Assembly (NCBI GenBank): GCA_022705425.1
Contig: JAKJEM010000004.1
Location: 1-64,000 of the forward strand
Origin: Planctomycetota bacterium
GTDB lineage: Bacteria; Planctomycetota; Brocadiia; CAIUPP01
Direction of reading: 5' to 3'
DNA: 64,000 bases
Each line of letters opens with the position of its first letter. Positions within the stretch are counted from its first letter, which is position 1. Positions 42,072-50,980 of this stretch are shown here, in pieces. The notes under the pieces were generated by a model, which did no database searches, was not told the DNA's origin, and was given only the letters and a program-made list of their open reading frames with translations. The translations under genes and the position numbers were made by a program.

Positions 42072-43643
42072 TCAATCCACCCGCATGGCTTCCATGGGGG
42101 CCATCCGCGACGCCACGCGCGCCGGGTAAATGGCCGCCACGCCCGACAGCACCAGGCTGCACGCCAGACACATCAGGAAGGTGTACCAGATGCTCTCGTA
42201 AGGGAAGCGCTCGTAGAGCATCCCCCCGTACGTCCACGACATGCGCCCGAGCACGATCAGGAAGCCCAGCACCATCCCGATGACGCCGCCGATGATGCCC
42301 ATGATCGTGGATTCGGTGATGAAAAGGAAACCGATCGTGCCGTTGCGCGCCCCCAGGCACTTCATCGTCGCGATCTCCTTGAAACGCTCCAGCACGCTCA
42401 TGAGCATGGCGTTCGCGATGCCGACCACGCACACGACAAAGGAGACCAGGATCAGCCAGACGGCCTTCTCGCTCAGGCCGGCAGTGCGCCCGTAGCGGTT
42501 CAGGAGGGCCTGCTCCGCTTCGAGAAGCTCCGCCTGCGCGGCGTACTCGCGCGCAATGCGCGTAAAGCGTTCCGCCTCAAAGCCTTCCGACCAGCTCTTC
42601 GGCTCCGGCGGCAGCTTCGGCGTCTGCCCCTCCGGGGTACGGGCCAGAATGCGCGCCTTCTCCTTCTCCCAGCGCGCGCGGTCGGCGGCGTCGCCCTTCG
42701 CCAGCGCCCCGGCAATCCACGACACGCGGGCGGGGGAGTCCGCCGCAGCCCGAAGGGCCAGCGTCGGACTGAAGCGCTCCTGCCACTCGCGGTTCCACGT
42801 CGTCCGCACCGGTTGTTTGCGGAGCTGCTCGATCGCCCAGTTGAACTCGCGCTGATAACGGATGCCGGCCAGAATGTCCGGAATCTCCTTCGGGTCCGTG
42901 CGCAGCCCGGCGGCGCGCACCTGCGCAAAGAAGGCCTCCGTCCGGTTCTCCGCCGCCGCCGCCGCCAGGGCCGCGCCCACGCCGCCGGGACCGCTCAGGG
43001 CCGCAATCCGATGCACCGTGTCCTGGTAGCCGGCGCGGCACGCCTCGAGCTGCCGGCGCGTCGCGGGCCAGTCGGCGATGAACGCATCGAATTCCCCCGG
43101 CGCGCCCGGCAGCTTCAACGAGCGCTGCTTGGACAGATGCTCGTGGAAAGACTCCCGGTTCCTGGCGTCCGTCAGCCAGTCGAAGATCGCCAGGTCGCGT
43201 TCGCCGCGCACCAGCAACGCCCGCCGCCCGACCGAGAGCCCCTCGAAGAAGTCCAGGTACCGCCCCGCCGTGCGCGTGCGCTTCAAGAAGGCCGCCGCCT
43301 GCGCGTCGGTCTTCACCCCCGCCCAGGCCATGTAGTTGTCGTAGTCCGTCGTCCCCGGACGCAGCGCGTTGATCGAGGCCAGGAGCGACTCGATGGACTC
43401 CACGTGCCCGGCCCGCACCATGAAGCGGCTGTAGGCCGTGCGGCGGAGCGTCTTGCCGACCACCGTATCGCGCACCGACCGCCCCAGGTACCCTTCGACC
43501 ATGATGCTGGCCAGGAAGGCGATCGCCAGGACGATGATCACCACCGTCACCGCCGAGCGGAAGAGACGGTACGAGATCGTATCCAGGCAGAGGTCGAGCA
43601 TCCGCCGGAAGGGCAATCGGGCTTGTTCGCGCACGTCGAGCAT
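42072..43643 (-). CDS. FtsX-type ABC permease
   Basis: 523 residues. One membrane segment near the N-terminus (LFRSAVTVVIIVLAIAFLASIMV, about 26-48), a large extracytoplasmic domain of about 320 residues, and three more segments at the C-terminus (AVWLILVSFVVCVVGIANAML; GIIGGVIGMVLGFLIVL; TFLMCLACSLVLSGVAAIYPARVASRMAPMEAMR). This is the MacB/FtsX layout. The periplasmic part is unusually long and helical, with many Glu/Arg heptads, so it probably reaches out to a partner. ATPase gene follows 18 bases later. Confidence 0.9.
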   Translation of the reverse strand: MLDVREQARLPFRRMLDLCLDTISYRLFRSAVTVVIIVLAIAFLASIMVEGYLGRSVRDTVVGKTLRRTAYSRFMVRAGHVESIESLLASINALRPGTTDYDNYMAWAGVKTDAQAAAFLKRTRTAGRYLDFFEGLSVGRRALLVRGERDLAIFDWLTDARNRESFHEHLSKQRSLKLPGAPGEFDAFIADWPATRRQLEACRAGYQDTVHRIAALSGPGGVGAALAAAAAENRTEAFFAQVRAAGLRTDPKEIPDILAGIRYQREFNWAIEQLRKQPVRTTWNREWQERFSPTLALRAAADSPARVSWIAGALAKGDAADRARWEKEKARILARTPEGQTPKLPPEPKSWSEGFEAERFTRIAREYAAQAELLEAEQALLNRYGRTAGLSEKAVWLILVSFVVCVVGIANAMLMSVLERFKEIATMKCLGARNGTIGFLFITESTIMGIIGGVIGMVLGFLIVLGRMSWTYGGMLYERFPYESIWYTFLMCLACSLVLSGVAAIYPARVASRMAPMEAMRVD

Positions 43644-43679
43644 GGTCGTCCTGTATGCGGGCGCCTCGCGCCCCGGCGC

Positions 43680-45800
43680 TCAGATGAGCGGCGGCGGCGC
43701 TTCGGGCGGCACGCCCTTGACCAGATAGTAGATGATGCCGACGAGAATCCAGAACACGATCGTCACGAGCTGGCCGACAATGACGCCGATGAAGAACGGC
43801 TTCGCCCGCGTGAAGAAGCGCCCCCCGCCGATGCGAAGAAGCGCCAGCTTGATGACCCAGGCGACGAAGAAGGACGCGTACAACCGCGAAAGACACCACG
43901 TGTCAATCAACAGGAACGGCAGGGGGTGGAAGGGCCACCATGTGAAACGAAGACGCATAAAGGCGCACCCGGCCACAACCGCCGCCCCCACGAAAAAGAA
44001 GCTCCAGAAGTTCGTGTCCGGTCGCACCGCCGCCCACGTCCGGCGGAAACGCTCGCCCGACGGCAGCCCGCTCAGGTCCGCGTCCTTGCCCTCGCTGCGC
44101 AGGCGGCTGATCTCCGAGCTGGCGCTCTCCATCGCGTTCGCCACGCTCTGGCGCAGGTGCCCCTCCTTGCGCGAGCCGAAGCTGTAGTTATCCCAGAAGG
44201 CCGCGTAGGTTCCCGCCCCCAGGGCCGTCACCAGCGCCGCCAGCAGGAAAAGGTTGAAGGCCCAGCGCGGCAGCCCGCCCTGCTTTTCCTCGAGCTTGCG
44301 GCACGTCGTCTCCGCAGCGGCAATGCTGTGCGACGTGTTGGCCGTCAGCACCGCCCCCACCACGGCCATGAACGCCAGCCCCTTCGGCCCCATGGCCACC
44401 GAACCGAGCAGCTTCAGCGGGATGCTCGTCGCCGCGCCGCTGAAACTCACCAGCCACGGAATGCCGATCTCCGCCGTCATGCGCGCAATCAGGATGACCA
44501 CCAGGGCGAAGGTCGCCGCCAGCGTCACGGCAACGAACCAGTACAGCCCCGCCCACACCAGCAGCCCCACCAGCGCCGCAAAGGACAAAACGAACAGCCG
44601 GCAGGCGTGCACGGCCGAACGCAGCGCCGGGTCCTCCGCCCGGCGGAAGGTGACGGCGTGCCGCAGGATGCTCCAATACTCCTTGCGACCGATCACCACA
44701 ATCGCCCCGAACATCGCCACGTACATCCCCAACTGCATCGAGCTCGTCTCCGGCCCCGTCACGATGTGCCCGGAGAACAGGTAGTAGAAGCCGGGAATGA
44801 TGACCATCAGCACCCAGCCCGCCCAGCAGGTAAAGGAAATCTCCGTCGGCAGCAGCACCGCCAGCGCCACCACGGAAACGTAAATCCAGCCCCGGAAAAA
44901 GGAGTACGCCTCCCGTCCGCAGTACTTGCTCAGGAAGGGGAACTCCCGCATGATGTCAATTTCCATGAAATTCAACGGGATTTCGATCATCAGCGGCGCC
45001 CACGCCCGCAGCCCGTTGACCATGAAAACGAACCCGGTCAGCCCGAAGGCAATCCAGAAAACCTTGTCGTAGAAGACGTCCGGCAGCCGCCGGTCCGGCC
45101 GATGCTCGAGCAGGGAATCGGCGAAACCGGCGATCGGGTAGGTCAACAGCTCGTGCTTGGACCACTGGCGATGGACCATCTGCACCAGCGACGAGGCGAA
45201 AACCGCCGCCACGATCAGGAAAGGAAGCCAGAAGACCAGCACAGGCCGCCACAACGCCCACGGGATCTCCCCGGCGGGGATGTGGCTCATCATGTCCGAG
45301 GAGAGGCCGGCATCGTACACCTCGGCCGCCTCCGGCGCCAGGAAGAGCCGGGGGTTCACCAGCTTGTCGAACTCCATCCGCTTCGTCGTGGCCTTCTGGA
45401 TCGCCCGGTTCTGGACGTTCCCGGCGGAATGGAGGGCCGGATGGAGGAGGTTCTCCGAACCGGCCACAACGCCGATCAACCACATGCACAGCACCAGCAG
45501 CAGTTCGCGCCGCCCCAGGGCCAGCCACGGAAAGAAGCGCTTGAGCAGGGGGTTGACCGCCAGCACCAGCAGCACGACCATGACAAAGACCATCGGCGCC
45601 AGGGCGCTGATGTTCAGTTGCGTCTGAGGACTGTACGCGTTGTTCAGCGGCGCCACGCCCACCCAGTGCGTCGCGAACGCGATGAAGGCCACCCCACCCA
45701 GGCCGAGAATCGCCGCCAGGATCAGCGCCAGGGGGCTCCCCGCCTGAGGCGAAACCGCCGGCGGCGCGGAAGACGTCTGCGGTGGGGCCAGGGGAGGCAT
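43680..45800 (-). CDS. OPT-like giant membrane protein (DUF6785/DUF6784 type)
   Basis: 706 residues, first gene of the run. It has about 14 membrane segments (LALILAAILGLGGVAFIAFATHWVGV at the start). Landmarks such as SENLLHPALHSAGNVQNRAIQ, WSKHELLTYPIAGFADSLL, LLPTEISFTCWAGWVL, ARMTAEIGIPWLVSF and FTWWPFHPLPFLL fit the paired DUF6785/DUF6784 domains of uncharacterised PVC-group proteins, distantly like OPT transporters. Family assignment is from remembered patterns. The 116-base leader follows a strong promoter at 45924-45952. The start codon lacks a strong ribosome site. Confidence 0.82.
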   Translation of the reverse strand: MPPLAPPQTSSAPPAVSPQAGSPLALILAAILGLGGVAFIAFATHWVGVAPLNNAYSPQTQLNISALAPMVFVMVVLLVLAVNPLLKRFFPWLALGRRELLLVLCMWLIGVVAGSENLLHPALHSAGNVQNRAIQKATTKRMEFDKLVNPRLFLAPEAAEVYDAGLSSDMMSHIPAGEIPWALWRPVLVFWLPFLIVAAVFASSLVQMVHRQWSKHELLTYPIAGFADSLLEHRPDRRLPDVFYDKVFWIAFGLTGFVFMVNGLRAWAPLMIEIPLNFMEIDIMREFPFLSKYCGREAYSFFRGWIYVSVVALAVLLPTEISFTCWAGWVLMVIIPGFYYLFSGHIVTGPETSSMQLGMYVAMFGAIVVIGRKEYWSILRHAVTFRRAEDPALRSAVHACRLFVLSFAALVGLLVWAGLYWFVAVTLAATFALVVILIARMTAEIGIPWLVSFSGAATSIPLKLLGSVAMGPKGLAFMAVVGAVLTANTSHSIAAAETTCRKLEEKQGGLPRWAFNLFLLAALVTALGAGTYAAFWDNYSFGSRKEGHLRQSVANAMESASSEISRLRSEGKDADLSGLPSGERFRRTWAAVRPDTNFWSFFFVGAAVVAGCAFMRLRFTWWPFHPLPFLLIDTWCLSRLYASFFVAWVIKLALLRIGGGRFFTRAKPFFIGVIVGQLVTIVFWILVGIIYYLVKGVPPEAPPPLI

Positions 45801-45923
45801 CGGGGGTCGCTAGTTCCTCAGCGGTTCAGAACGCGCGAAATGCGGCGCAGGGCGTCCGACCGCGCAACGCGACGCCGTCATGAGACCTCCGCCGTTAAGA
45901 GCCGATTAGCCCAAGGGTAAAGC

Positions 45924-45952
45924 ATTGTAATCGCACGATAGAACGGAATCAA
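45924..45952 (-). promoter_or_regulatory. Strong promoter of the OPT-like/ABC operon
   Basis: On the minus strand TTGATT (45947-45952), 17 bases, TACAAT (45924-45929). Predicted start is near 45917, leaving a leader of about 115 bases before the first gene. The next 17 kb have no other clear promoter on this strand. Confidence 0.6.
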
Positions 45953-45972
45953 GCGCTTTTTGTCGGCCGCGC

Positions 45973-46129
45973 AATCGGTCAGTCTCTCGGGGATGTGGCA
46001 CAGCCGCCCGCGGCTGTGGGCGCGGCTCCATCAGGTCGGCACAGGCGAGGGCGCCACAGGCGCTGCGCCGCGCCGCAACCGGTGTGCCACACACGGCCAG
46101 TTGCCGAGTCCCCCCAAGAGTGACCGATT
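45973..46129. mobile_element. MITE-like palindromic element, copy 2
   Basis: 157 bases bounded by AATCGGTCA and TGACCGATT, a perfect nine-base inverted pair within about 20-base imperfect ends. The stem CACAGCCGC-CC-GCGGCTGTG lies at 45999-46018, followed by GGCGAGGGCGCC and TGCCACACA as in copy 1 (18718-18848). No ORF. Confidence 0.75.
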
Positions 46130-46199
46130 ACTCGGCCGCACAGGCGTATGGACACCCGCAATCCACCGCGCCCGGCAACGCGATTCGCGCCGGTCAACG

Positions 46200-47525
46200 T
46201 CAACGACCGGGCCCCGACCGCGGCGCCGGCACAGCCGGTTTGGCTGCCGCCTCCTCAATAATGAAGAGACACTTCCCCACCCGCAGGGTGTCGCCGGGAC
46301 GCAACGCGGCGGCGTTCTGGCGCGTGCCGTTGACGTAGATGCCGTTGCGGCTGCCCAGGTCCCGCACCTCCGCGCGGTCGGTCTCGAAAACGACCTCGGC
46401 ATGACGCCGCGATACGGACGTATCCAGAATGGCGATGTCCGTCTCGGGCTCGCGCCCGATGAGATTCACGCGCCGACCGAGCGGGAACTTGCGGCTCTCC
46501 AACGGCCCCTCGATACAGTTGAGCACCAGTTGCCCCGGACGGTAGGTGCGCGGCGCGGGCCGTCGCAAGGTGGGGTTGTCCGCCCCCAGGAGCTGTTTGC
46601 GGATCTTCATGTCCGTCGAGAGCTCGACCTCCGCCTCGCTCTCGTTGGGCAGAGCGAAGTCCTCCTCGGCGGGGGAGGGCGCGGGAGCGGCGGGCGTCGG
46701 AACCGGAGCGACCGCCGGGCTCTCGAGGGCCACCGTGGGGCGGAGCATCCGGACGCCCAGGGTGAACCCGCCGACCGTGATGACGTCCCCCGACTTGAGC
46801 AAATGGTGCGCAACCGCGACGCCGTTGACGCGTGTGCCGCCCGCGCTCCTCAGATCGAGCACTCGGGGGCCGCCTTCCGTCACGGCAATGTGGCAATGGA
46901 AATCCGAGACCGCCGGATCGTCCAGGCGCACGTTGGCGAAGGCGTGCCGTCCGACGACGACGGGGCGCGCGCCCAGGAGAAAGGCGTCACCCTGGCGCGG
47001 CCCGGCGGTGTGCGTCAGCCGCGCCACCGGCTGCCCCTCGATGAAGCTGCCCGTCGCTTGCGGCGCGGGCTGCCGACCGTGGTCGGGCAGAACCAGCAGC
47101 AGCGCGCCCCCCAGTTGAAGGAGGTCGTAGGGGGCCAGCGGCGCGCGCGCCATCCGCCGGTCGTTGACGGCCACAGCCGTCGCGCCCTGGCTTTCGACGA
47201 CGTAGCCGCCGCCGGCGTAGCGCAACCGGGCGTGCTGGGGGGCGACCTCCGGGCCGCTGACCGGCAGGTCGCAGTCGGCGGCGCTCCCGAGCGTCAACAG
47301 GCGCGGCGGCAGCCGGTCCACGCGCGCCTTGCCGCCGCGTTCCAGCCGGGCAAGCGCCCACCCCTCCGTGCGCCCGGACGCCACGGGCACGGACTCCGCC
47401 GTTTCCTCGTCCGCCTCCGGCGGCAGCGCCGGCGTCCCTTCGCCGGACACCGCAGGCGCGCCGGGGGGAAGCCGGCGCAGGCGCGCCACGGCCTCCTCCG
47501 TCATGTAGCCCTTGCGCGCCACCAC
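46200..47525 (-). CDS. Triple FHA domain protein (main part, after amber codon)
   Basis: 441 residues from the GTG that follows an in-frame TAG. An N-terminal short helix (ARKGYMTEEAVARLRRL) matches the motif in the separated 43-residue piece upstream. Three FHA-like domains follow: about 70-150 (degenerate), about 175-265 (VVVGRHAFANVRLDDPAVSDFHCHI...GTRVNGV) and about 345-425 (NLIGREPETDIAILDTSVSRRHAEV...SRNGIYVNGTRQ), the last with all binding residues. A Pro/Ala-rich linker separates the second and third. Likely a phosphothreonine-dependent scaffold. Whether translation can start here or needs read-through of the TAG is open. Confidence 0.82.
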   Translation of the reverse strand: MVARKGYMTEEAVARLRRLPPGAPAVSGEGTPALPPEADEETAESVPVASGRTEGWALARLERGGKARVDRLPPRLLTLGSAADCDLPVSGPEVAPQHARLRYAGGGYVVESQGATAVAVNDRRMARAPLAPYDLLQLGGALLLVLPDHGRQPAPQATGSFIEGQPVARLTHTAGPRQGDAFLLGARPVVVGRHAFANVRLDDPAVSDFHCHIAVTEGGPRVLDLRSAGGTRVNGVAVAHHLLKSGDVITVGGFTLGVRMLRPTVALESPAVAPVPTPAAPAPSPAEEDFALPNESEAEVELSTDMKIRKQLLGADNPTLRRPAPRTYRPGQLVLNCIEGPLESRKFPLGRRVNLIGREPETDIAILDTSVSRRHAEVVFETDRAEVRDLGSRNGIYVNGTRQNAAALRPGDTLRVGKCLFIIEEAAAKPAVPAPRSGPGR

Positions 47526-47528
47526 GTC

Positions 47529-47660
47529 CTACAGCCGCTTCCGGCTGCCCACGCGCTCGAGCGCCACCAGAACCTCGATGCACTCCTCGAGGCGCTCCTG
47601 GCTCAACTGGCCGGAGGCCACGGCGCTTTTTCCGAACTCGTAGTCGGCTTCCAGGGGCAT
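47529..47660 (-). pseudogene. N-terminal fragment of the FHA protein, ended by in-frame TAG
   Basis: ATG at 47660 has GGGAG six bases upstream. 43 residues: EFGKSAVASGQLSQERLEECIEVLVAL is the small two-helix motif (G-x-(S/T)-x-E-x-(L/V)) that recurs just after the stop as RKGYMTEEAVARLRR. TAG at 47529-47531 is followed in the same frame by GAC GTG GTG GCG, so the two halves look like one protein broken by a single codon, such as CAG to TAG. Confidence 0.7.
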
Positions 47661-47700
47661 GAAGACTCCCGCCATCGAGGAAAGGACAAAGGACGCGCTG

Positions 47701-47729
47701 ATTATAGTCCCCCTTCCGAGGGCCTTCAA
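47701..47729 (-). promoter_or_regulatory. Consensus-like promoter of the split FHA gene
   Basis: On the minus strand TTGAAG (47724-47729), 17 bases, perfect TATAAT (47701-47706). Start predicted near 47694, about 34 bases before the ATG at 47660. A well-kept promoter argues that the gene is not simply decaying. Confidence 0.65.
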
Positions 47730-47759
47730 GGTCGTATTTCGCAAGCCGATCGGTCCGGG

Positions 47760-47788
47760 TTGACTCCCGTCCGCCCGTGGAATAAGCT
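47760..47788 (+). promoter_or_regulatory. Promoter of purL
   Basis: TTGACT (47760-47765), 17 bases, TAAGCT (47783-47788); the start codon of PurL is about 37 bases downstream of the predicted start. Diverges from the FHA promoter. Confidence 0.5.
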
Positions 47789-47831
47789 GAGGGCGCTCGG
47801 AATCCGCGTCCCCTGACTTCCAGGAAGGCCC

Positions 47832-50711
47832 ATGAAGACCCCGACCCGCGAGTGGCGCATCGAAGTCGCCGTCCGCCCCGAATACCCCGACCCGGACGGA
47901 CACGGCGCGCTGGACTCCATCGCCGACCTCCACATCGCCGGCATCAAGGACGTCCGGCTGGTGAACGTATATCTCATCACCGGCCCGCTGACGCCGCCGC
48001 AGATCGAGCGCGTGGCGTCGAAGCTGCTGGCCGACCCGGTGACGCAATACTACGCCGCGCGCGGACCCATCGCCCCGCCGCTCAAGGGCCGCCATGCCGT
48101 GGCGCAGGTCTTCCGCAAGCCGGGCGTGATGGACCCCGTTGAAGCCAGCGTTCGCAAGGGGATCGCGGACATGGGCCTGCGCGCCGACGCCGTGCGAACG
48201 GGGCGCAAGTTCCTGATCTACGGCGCGCCCACGAAGACGGAGCTGCGCCTCATCTGCGACGAAGCGCTCCACAACGCCGCGATCGAGGACGTCTTCATCG
48301 GCGATGTCGAAATCCCGCATTCGCCCGCCGCGCCGGAGTACAAGTTCCAGCGGCGCGAGGTGGCCCTCCTGGGCGTCAGCGACGCCCGCCTGATGCAGAT
48401 CAGCAAGGAGTGGACGCTGAGCCTGAACCTGGAGGAGATGCGCGCCGTCCAGCGCCATTTCGCCGAGCAGGAGCGCAACCCCACCGACGTCGAGCTGGAG
48501 TCCATCGCGCAGACCTGGTCCGAACACTGCGTTCACAAAACCCTCCGCGGCAAGATCGAGTTCGAGGGGCGGGTCATAGACAACCTCCTCAAGACGACCA
48601 TCTTTGCCGCAACGGCGGAGATGAAGAAGCCCTGGTGCGTCAGCGTCTTCCGCGATAATGCCGGCGTCATCCGCTTCGACGCCAGGCACAACGTCTGCTT
48701 CAAGGTCGAAACGCACAACCATCCCTCGGCCATCGAGCCCTACGGCGGGGCCGGGACGGGCATCGGCGGAGTCATCCGCGACCCCCTCGGCACCGGCCTG
48801 GGCGCCAAACCCATCCTCAACACCGACGTCTTCTGCTTCGGGCCGCCGGACCTGCCGCTCAACCGCGTGCCGCCCGGCGCCCTCCACCCCAAGCGCGTGA
48901 TGAAAGGCGTCGTGGCCGGCGTGCGCGACTACGGCAACCGCATGGGCATCCCCACCGCCAACGGCGCCGTGCTCTTCGACGAACGCTACGTCGGAAACCC
49001 GCTGGTGTACTGCGGGAACGTGGGCCTCATCCCGCGCGACAAATGCCGCAAGGGCGCCCGCAGCGGCGACCTCGTCCTGGTCGTCGGCGGACGCACCGGG
49101 CGCGACGGTATCCACGGCGCAACCTTCTCCTCCGTCGAGCTGACGGAGGAATCCGAGGTCGTCAGCTCCGGCGCGGTTCAGATCGGCAACGCCATCGAAG
49201 AGAAGCGCGTGACCGACACGATCCTCCAGGCCCGCGACAAGGGCCTGTACACCTGCATCACCGACTGCGGCGCCGGCGGCCTCTCGAGCGCCGTGGGGGA
49301 GATGGGCGCCGAACTCGGCGCGGAGGTGCATCTCGACCGCGTCCCCCTGAAGTACCAGGGGCTCTCATACGCCGAAATCTGGATCTCCGAAGCCCAGGAG
49401 CGCATGGTCCTGTCCGTGCCGCCGAAGAACCTCAAGGCCATCATGAAGATCTTCCGGGGAGAGAATGTCGAGGCCACCGTCATCGGACGCTTCATGCGCG
49501 ACCGGCGGCTGCGCCTCTTCTATCACGGGCATCCGGTGGCGGACCTGAGCATGGACTTCCTCCACGAAGGCGTGCCGCGCCTCGTGCGCCGCGCAACGTG
49601 GCAGAAGCAGAGCCACCTCGAACCGAAGGCCAAGGAGCGCGCGGAATACGGCGCGGTCCTTCAGGCCTTGCTCGGCGCCTGGAACATCTGCTCCAAGGAA
49701 TGGATCATCCGCCAGTACGACCACGAGGTGCAGGGGGCCAGCGTGCTGAAACCCCTGGTGGGCGCGGCGAATGACGGCCCCGGCGACGCGGCGGTCATCG
49801 CGCCCGTTTACGGCTCGCGGCGCGGCCTCGCCGTGGCCAACGGCATCAACCCGCGCTACGGCGACATTGACCCCTACGCCATGGCCGCCTCCGCCATTGA
49901 CGAGGCCGTGCGGCAGATCATCTCCGTGGGCGGCGCGCCTGATCGCATCGCCCTGCTGGACAACTTCTGCTGGGGGAACACCGACAAGCCCGACCGCCTC
50001 GGCTCGCTGGTGAAGGCCGCCCAGGCCTGCTACGACATCGCCAAAGCCTACGGCACACCCTTCATCAGCGGCAAGGACAGCCTGAACAACGAGTTCCGCG
50101 TGGGCGACCGGACGATCGCCATCCCGCCGACACTCCTCATCAGCGCCATCGGCATCGTCGAGGACGTGCGCCGCTGCGTCAGCATGGACGCCAAGCGCGC
50201 CGGGAACATCCTCTACATCGTGGGAACGACCTACGCCGAACTCGGCGGCTCGCACTACTACGCCCACCTGGGCTACCTCGGCAACGCCTGCCCGATCGTC
50301 CGCCCGACCGAGGCGCCGGCAACCTTCCGCGCCCTGGCCGCTGCCATCGCCCGCGGACTCGTCCGCGCCTGCCATGACTGCTCCGAAGGCGGCCTGGCCG
50401 TCGCCGCGGCCGAGATGGCCTTCGCCGGCGGGTTGGGAATGGACCTCTACACCATGACCGCCCCTCGCCCGGCAGAGGTGGACCGCGACGACACCATCCT
50501 CTTCAGCGAGTCGAACTCGCGCTTCCTGGTCGAGGTCGAGCCGGAACGAACCGACGCCTTCGAGGCCGCCCTGAAGGGCGTGGCATGCGCCCCGCTGGGC
50601 CGAATCACCGCCGAACCGGTCTTCCATGTCCGCGGCCTCAAGGGCCGGACGATCATTCGCGAGAACATCGCCGCCCTCAAAGAGGCGTGGCAGAAGACAC
50701 TGAGGTGGTAA
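47832..50711 (+). CDS. purL: Phosphoribosylformylglycinamidine synthase PurL with two N-terminal PurS domains
   Basis: 959 residues. Residues about 8-80 and 90-165 are two PurS-like modules (RIEVAVRPEYPDPDGHGALDS...LLADPVTQYY; AVAQVFRKPGVMDPVEASVRKGI...NAAIEDVFIGD). The PurL core starts near 190 with the catalytic SEHCVHKTLRGKIEF, the ATP-site VETHNHPSAIEPYGGAGTGIGGVIRD, TDCGAGGLSSAVGEMGAE and a second half with GDIDPYAMAASAIDEA and SGKDSLNNEF. It makes FGAM from FGAR in purine synthesis; the glutaminase PurQ must be encoded elsewhere, since no class I amidotransferase domain follows. Start has GGAAGG upstream. Confidence 0.95.
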   Translation: MKTPTREWRIEVAVRPEYPDPDGHGALDSIADLHIAGIKDVRLVNVYLITGPLTPPQIERVASKLLADPVTQYYAARGPIAPPLKGRHAVAQVFRKPGVMDPVEASVRKGIADMGLRADAVRTGRKFLIYGAPTKTELRLICDEALHNAAIEDVFIGDVEIPHSPAAPEYKFQRREVALLGVSDARLMQISKEWTLSLNLEEMRAVQRHFAEQERNPTDVELESIAQTWSEHCVHKTLRGKIEFEGRVIDNLLKTTIFAATAEMKKPWCVSVFRDNAGVIRFDARHNVCFKVETHNHPSAIEPYGGAGTGIGGVIRDPLGTGLGAKPILNTDVFCFGPPDLPLNRVPPGALHPKRVMKGVVAGVRDYGNRMGIPTANGAVLFDERYVGNPLVYCGNVGLIPRDKCRKGARSGDLVLVVGGRTGRDGIHGATFSSVELTEESEVVSSGAVQIGNAIEEKRVTDTILQARDKGLYTCITDCGAGGLSSAVGEMGAELGAEVHLDRVPLKYQGLSYAEIWISEAQERMVLSVPPKNLKAIMKIFRGENVEATVIGRFMRDRRLRLFYHGHPVADLSMDFLHEGVPRLVRRATWQKQSHLEPKAKERAEYGAVLQALLGAWNICSKEWIIRQYDHEVQGASVLKPLVGAANDGPGDAAVIAPVYGSRRGLAVANGINPRYGDIDPYAMAASAIDEAVRQIISVGGAPDRIALLDNFCWGNTDKPDRLGSLVKAAQACYDIAKAYGTPFISGKDSLNNEFRVGDRTIAIPPTLLISAIGIVEDVRRCVSMDAKRAGNILYIVGTTYAELGGSHYYAHLGYLGNACPIVRPTEAPATFRALAAAIARGLVRACHDCSEGGLAVAAAEMAFAGGLGMDLYTMTAPRPAEVDRDDTILFSESNSRFLVEVEPERTDAFEAALKGVACAPLGRITAEPVFHVRGLKGRTIIRENIAALKEAWQKTLRW

Positions 50712-50980
50712 GGACGCGCCCATGCCAAACTCGGACGACCGGACAACGGCGGCCACGTTTCACTTGCCTGCCGCCGTGGGCACCCGGAGGCCGCGAGCGT
50801 AACCGGGGTAGGCCCTGGCCTCGGGGCGGTCCTCGGGAGCCCGAGCACGCGTGCGGCGGGGCTGCATCCATCGCCCCCGGAGTTCCGGCTGCGAACCGCG
50901 CCGGAGACGCCTGACCGCGCACACCGTGACGTGCCGAAGATGTCCCCGTGGACCCACAGAGCAAGAAGGCGCCGGCGTCC
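50712..50980. other. Intergenic stretch without recognised feature
   Basis: 268 bases between purL and the RND operon. A 26-codon ORF at 50721 lacks any recognisable feature, and I see no good sigma-70 promoter, riboswitch-like fold or repeat. Confidence 0.5.

Larger units (their letters stand above)
45801..46199. other. Intergenic region with MITE-like element and promoter
   Basis: No gene is seen. It contains the promoter and leader of the OPT-like operon (45801-45952) and MITE-like copy 2 (45973-46129). The triple-FHA gene ends at 46200. Confidence 0.8.

Noticed and set aside
41067-45920. Open frame of more than 1600 codons opposite the ABC/OPT-like genes
   Set aside because: Composition is Arg/His/Gln-rich nonsense and it crosses several real genes.
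50721-50801. 26-codon ORF after purL
   Set aside because: No family resemblance, no clear ribosome site, and composition like surrounding spacer.
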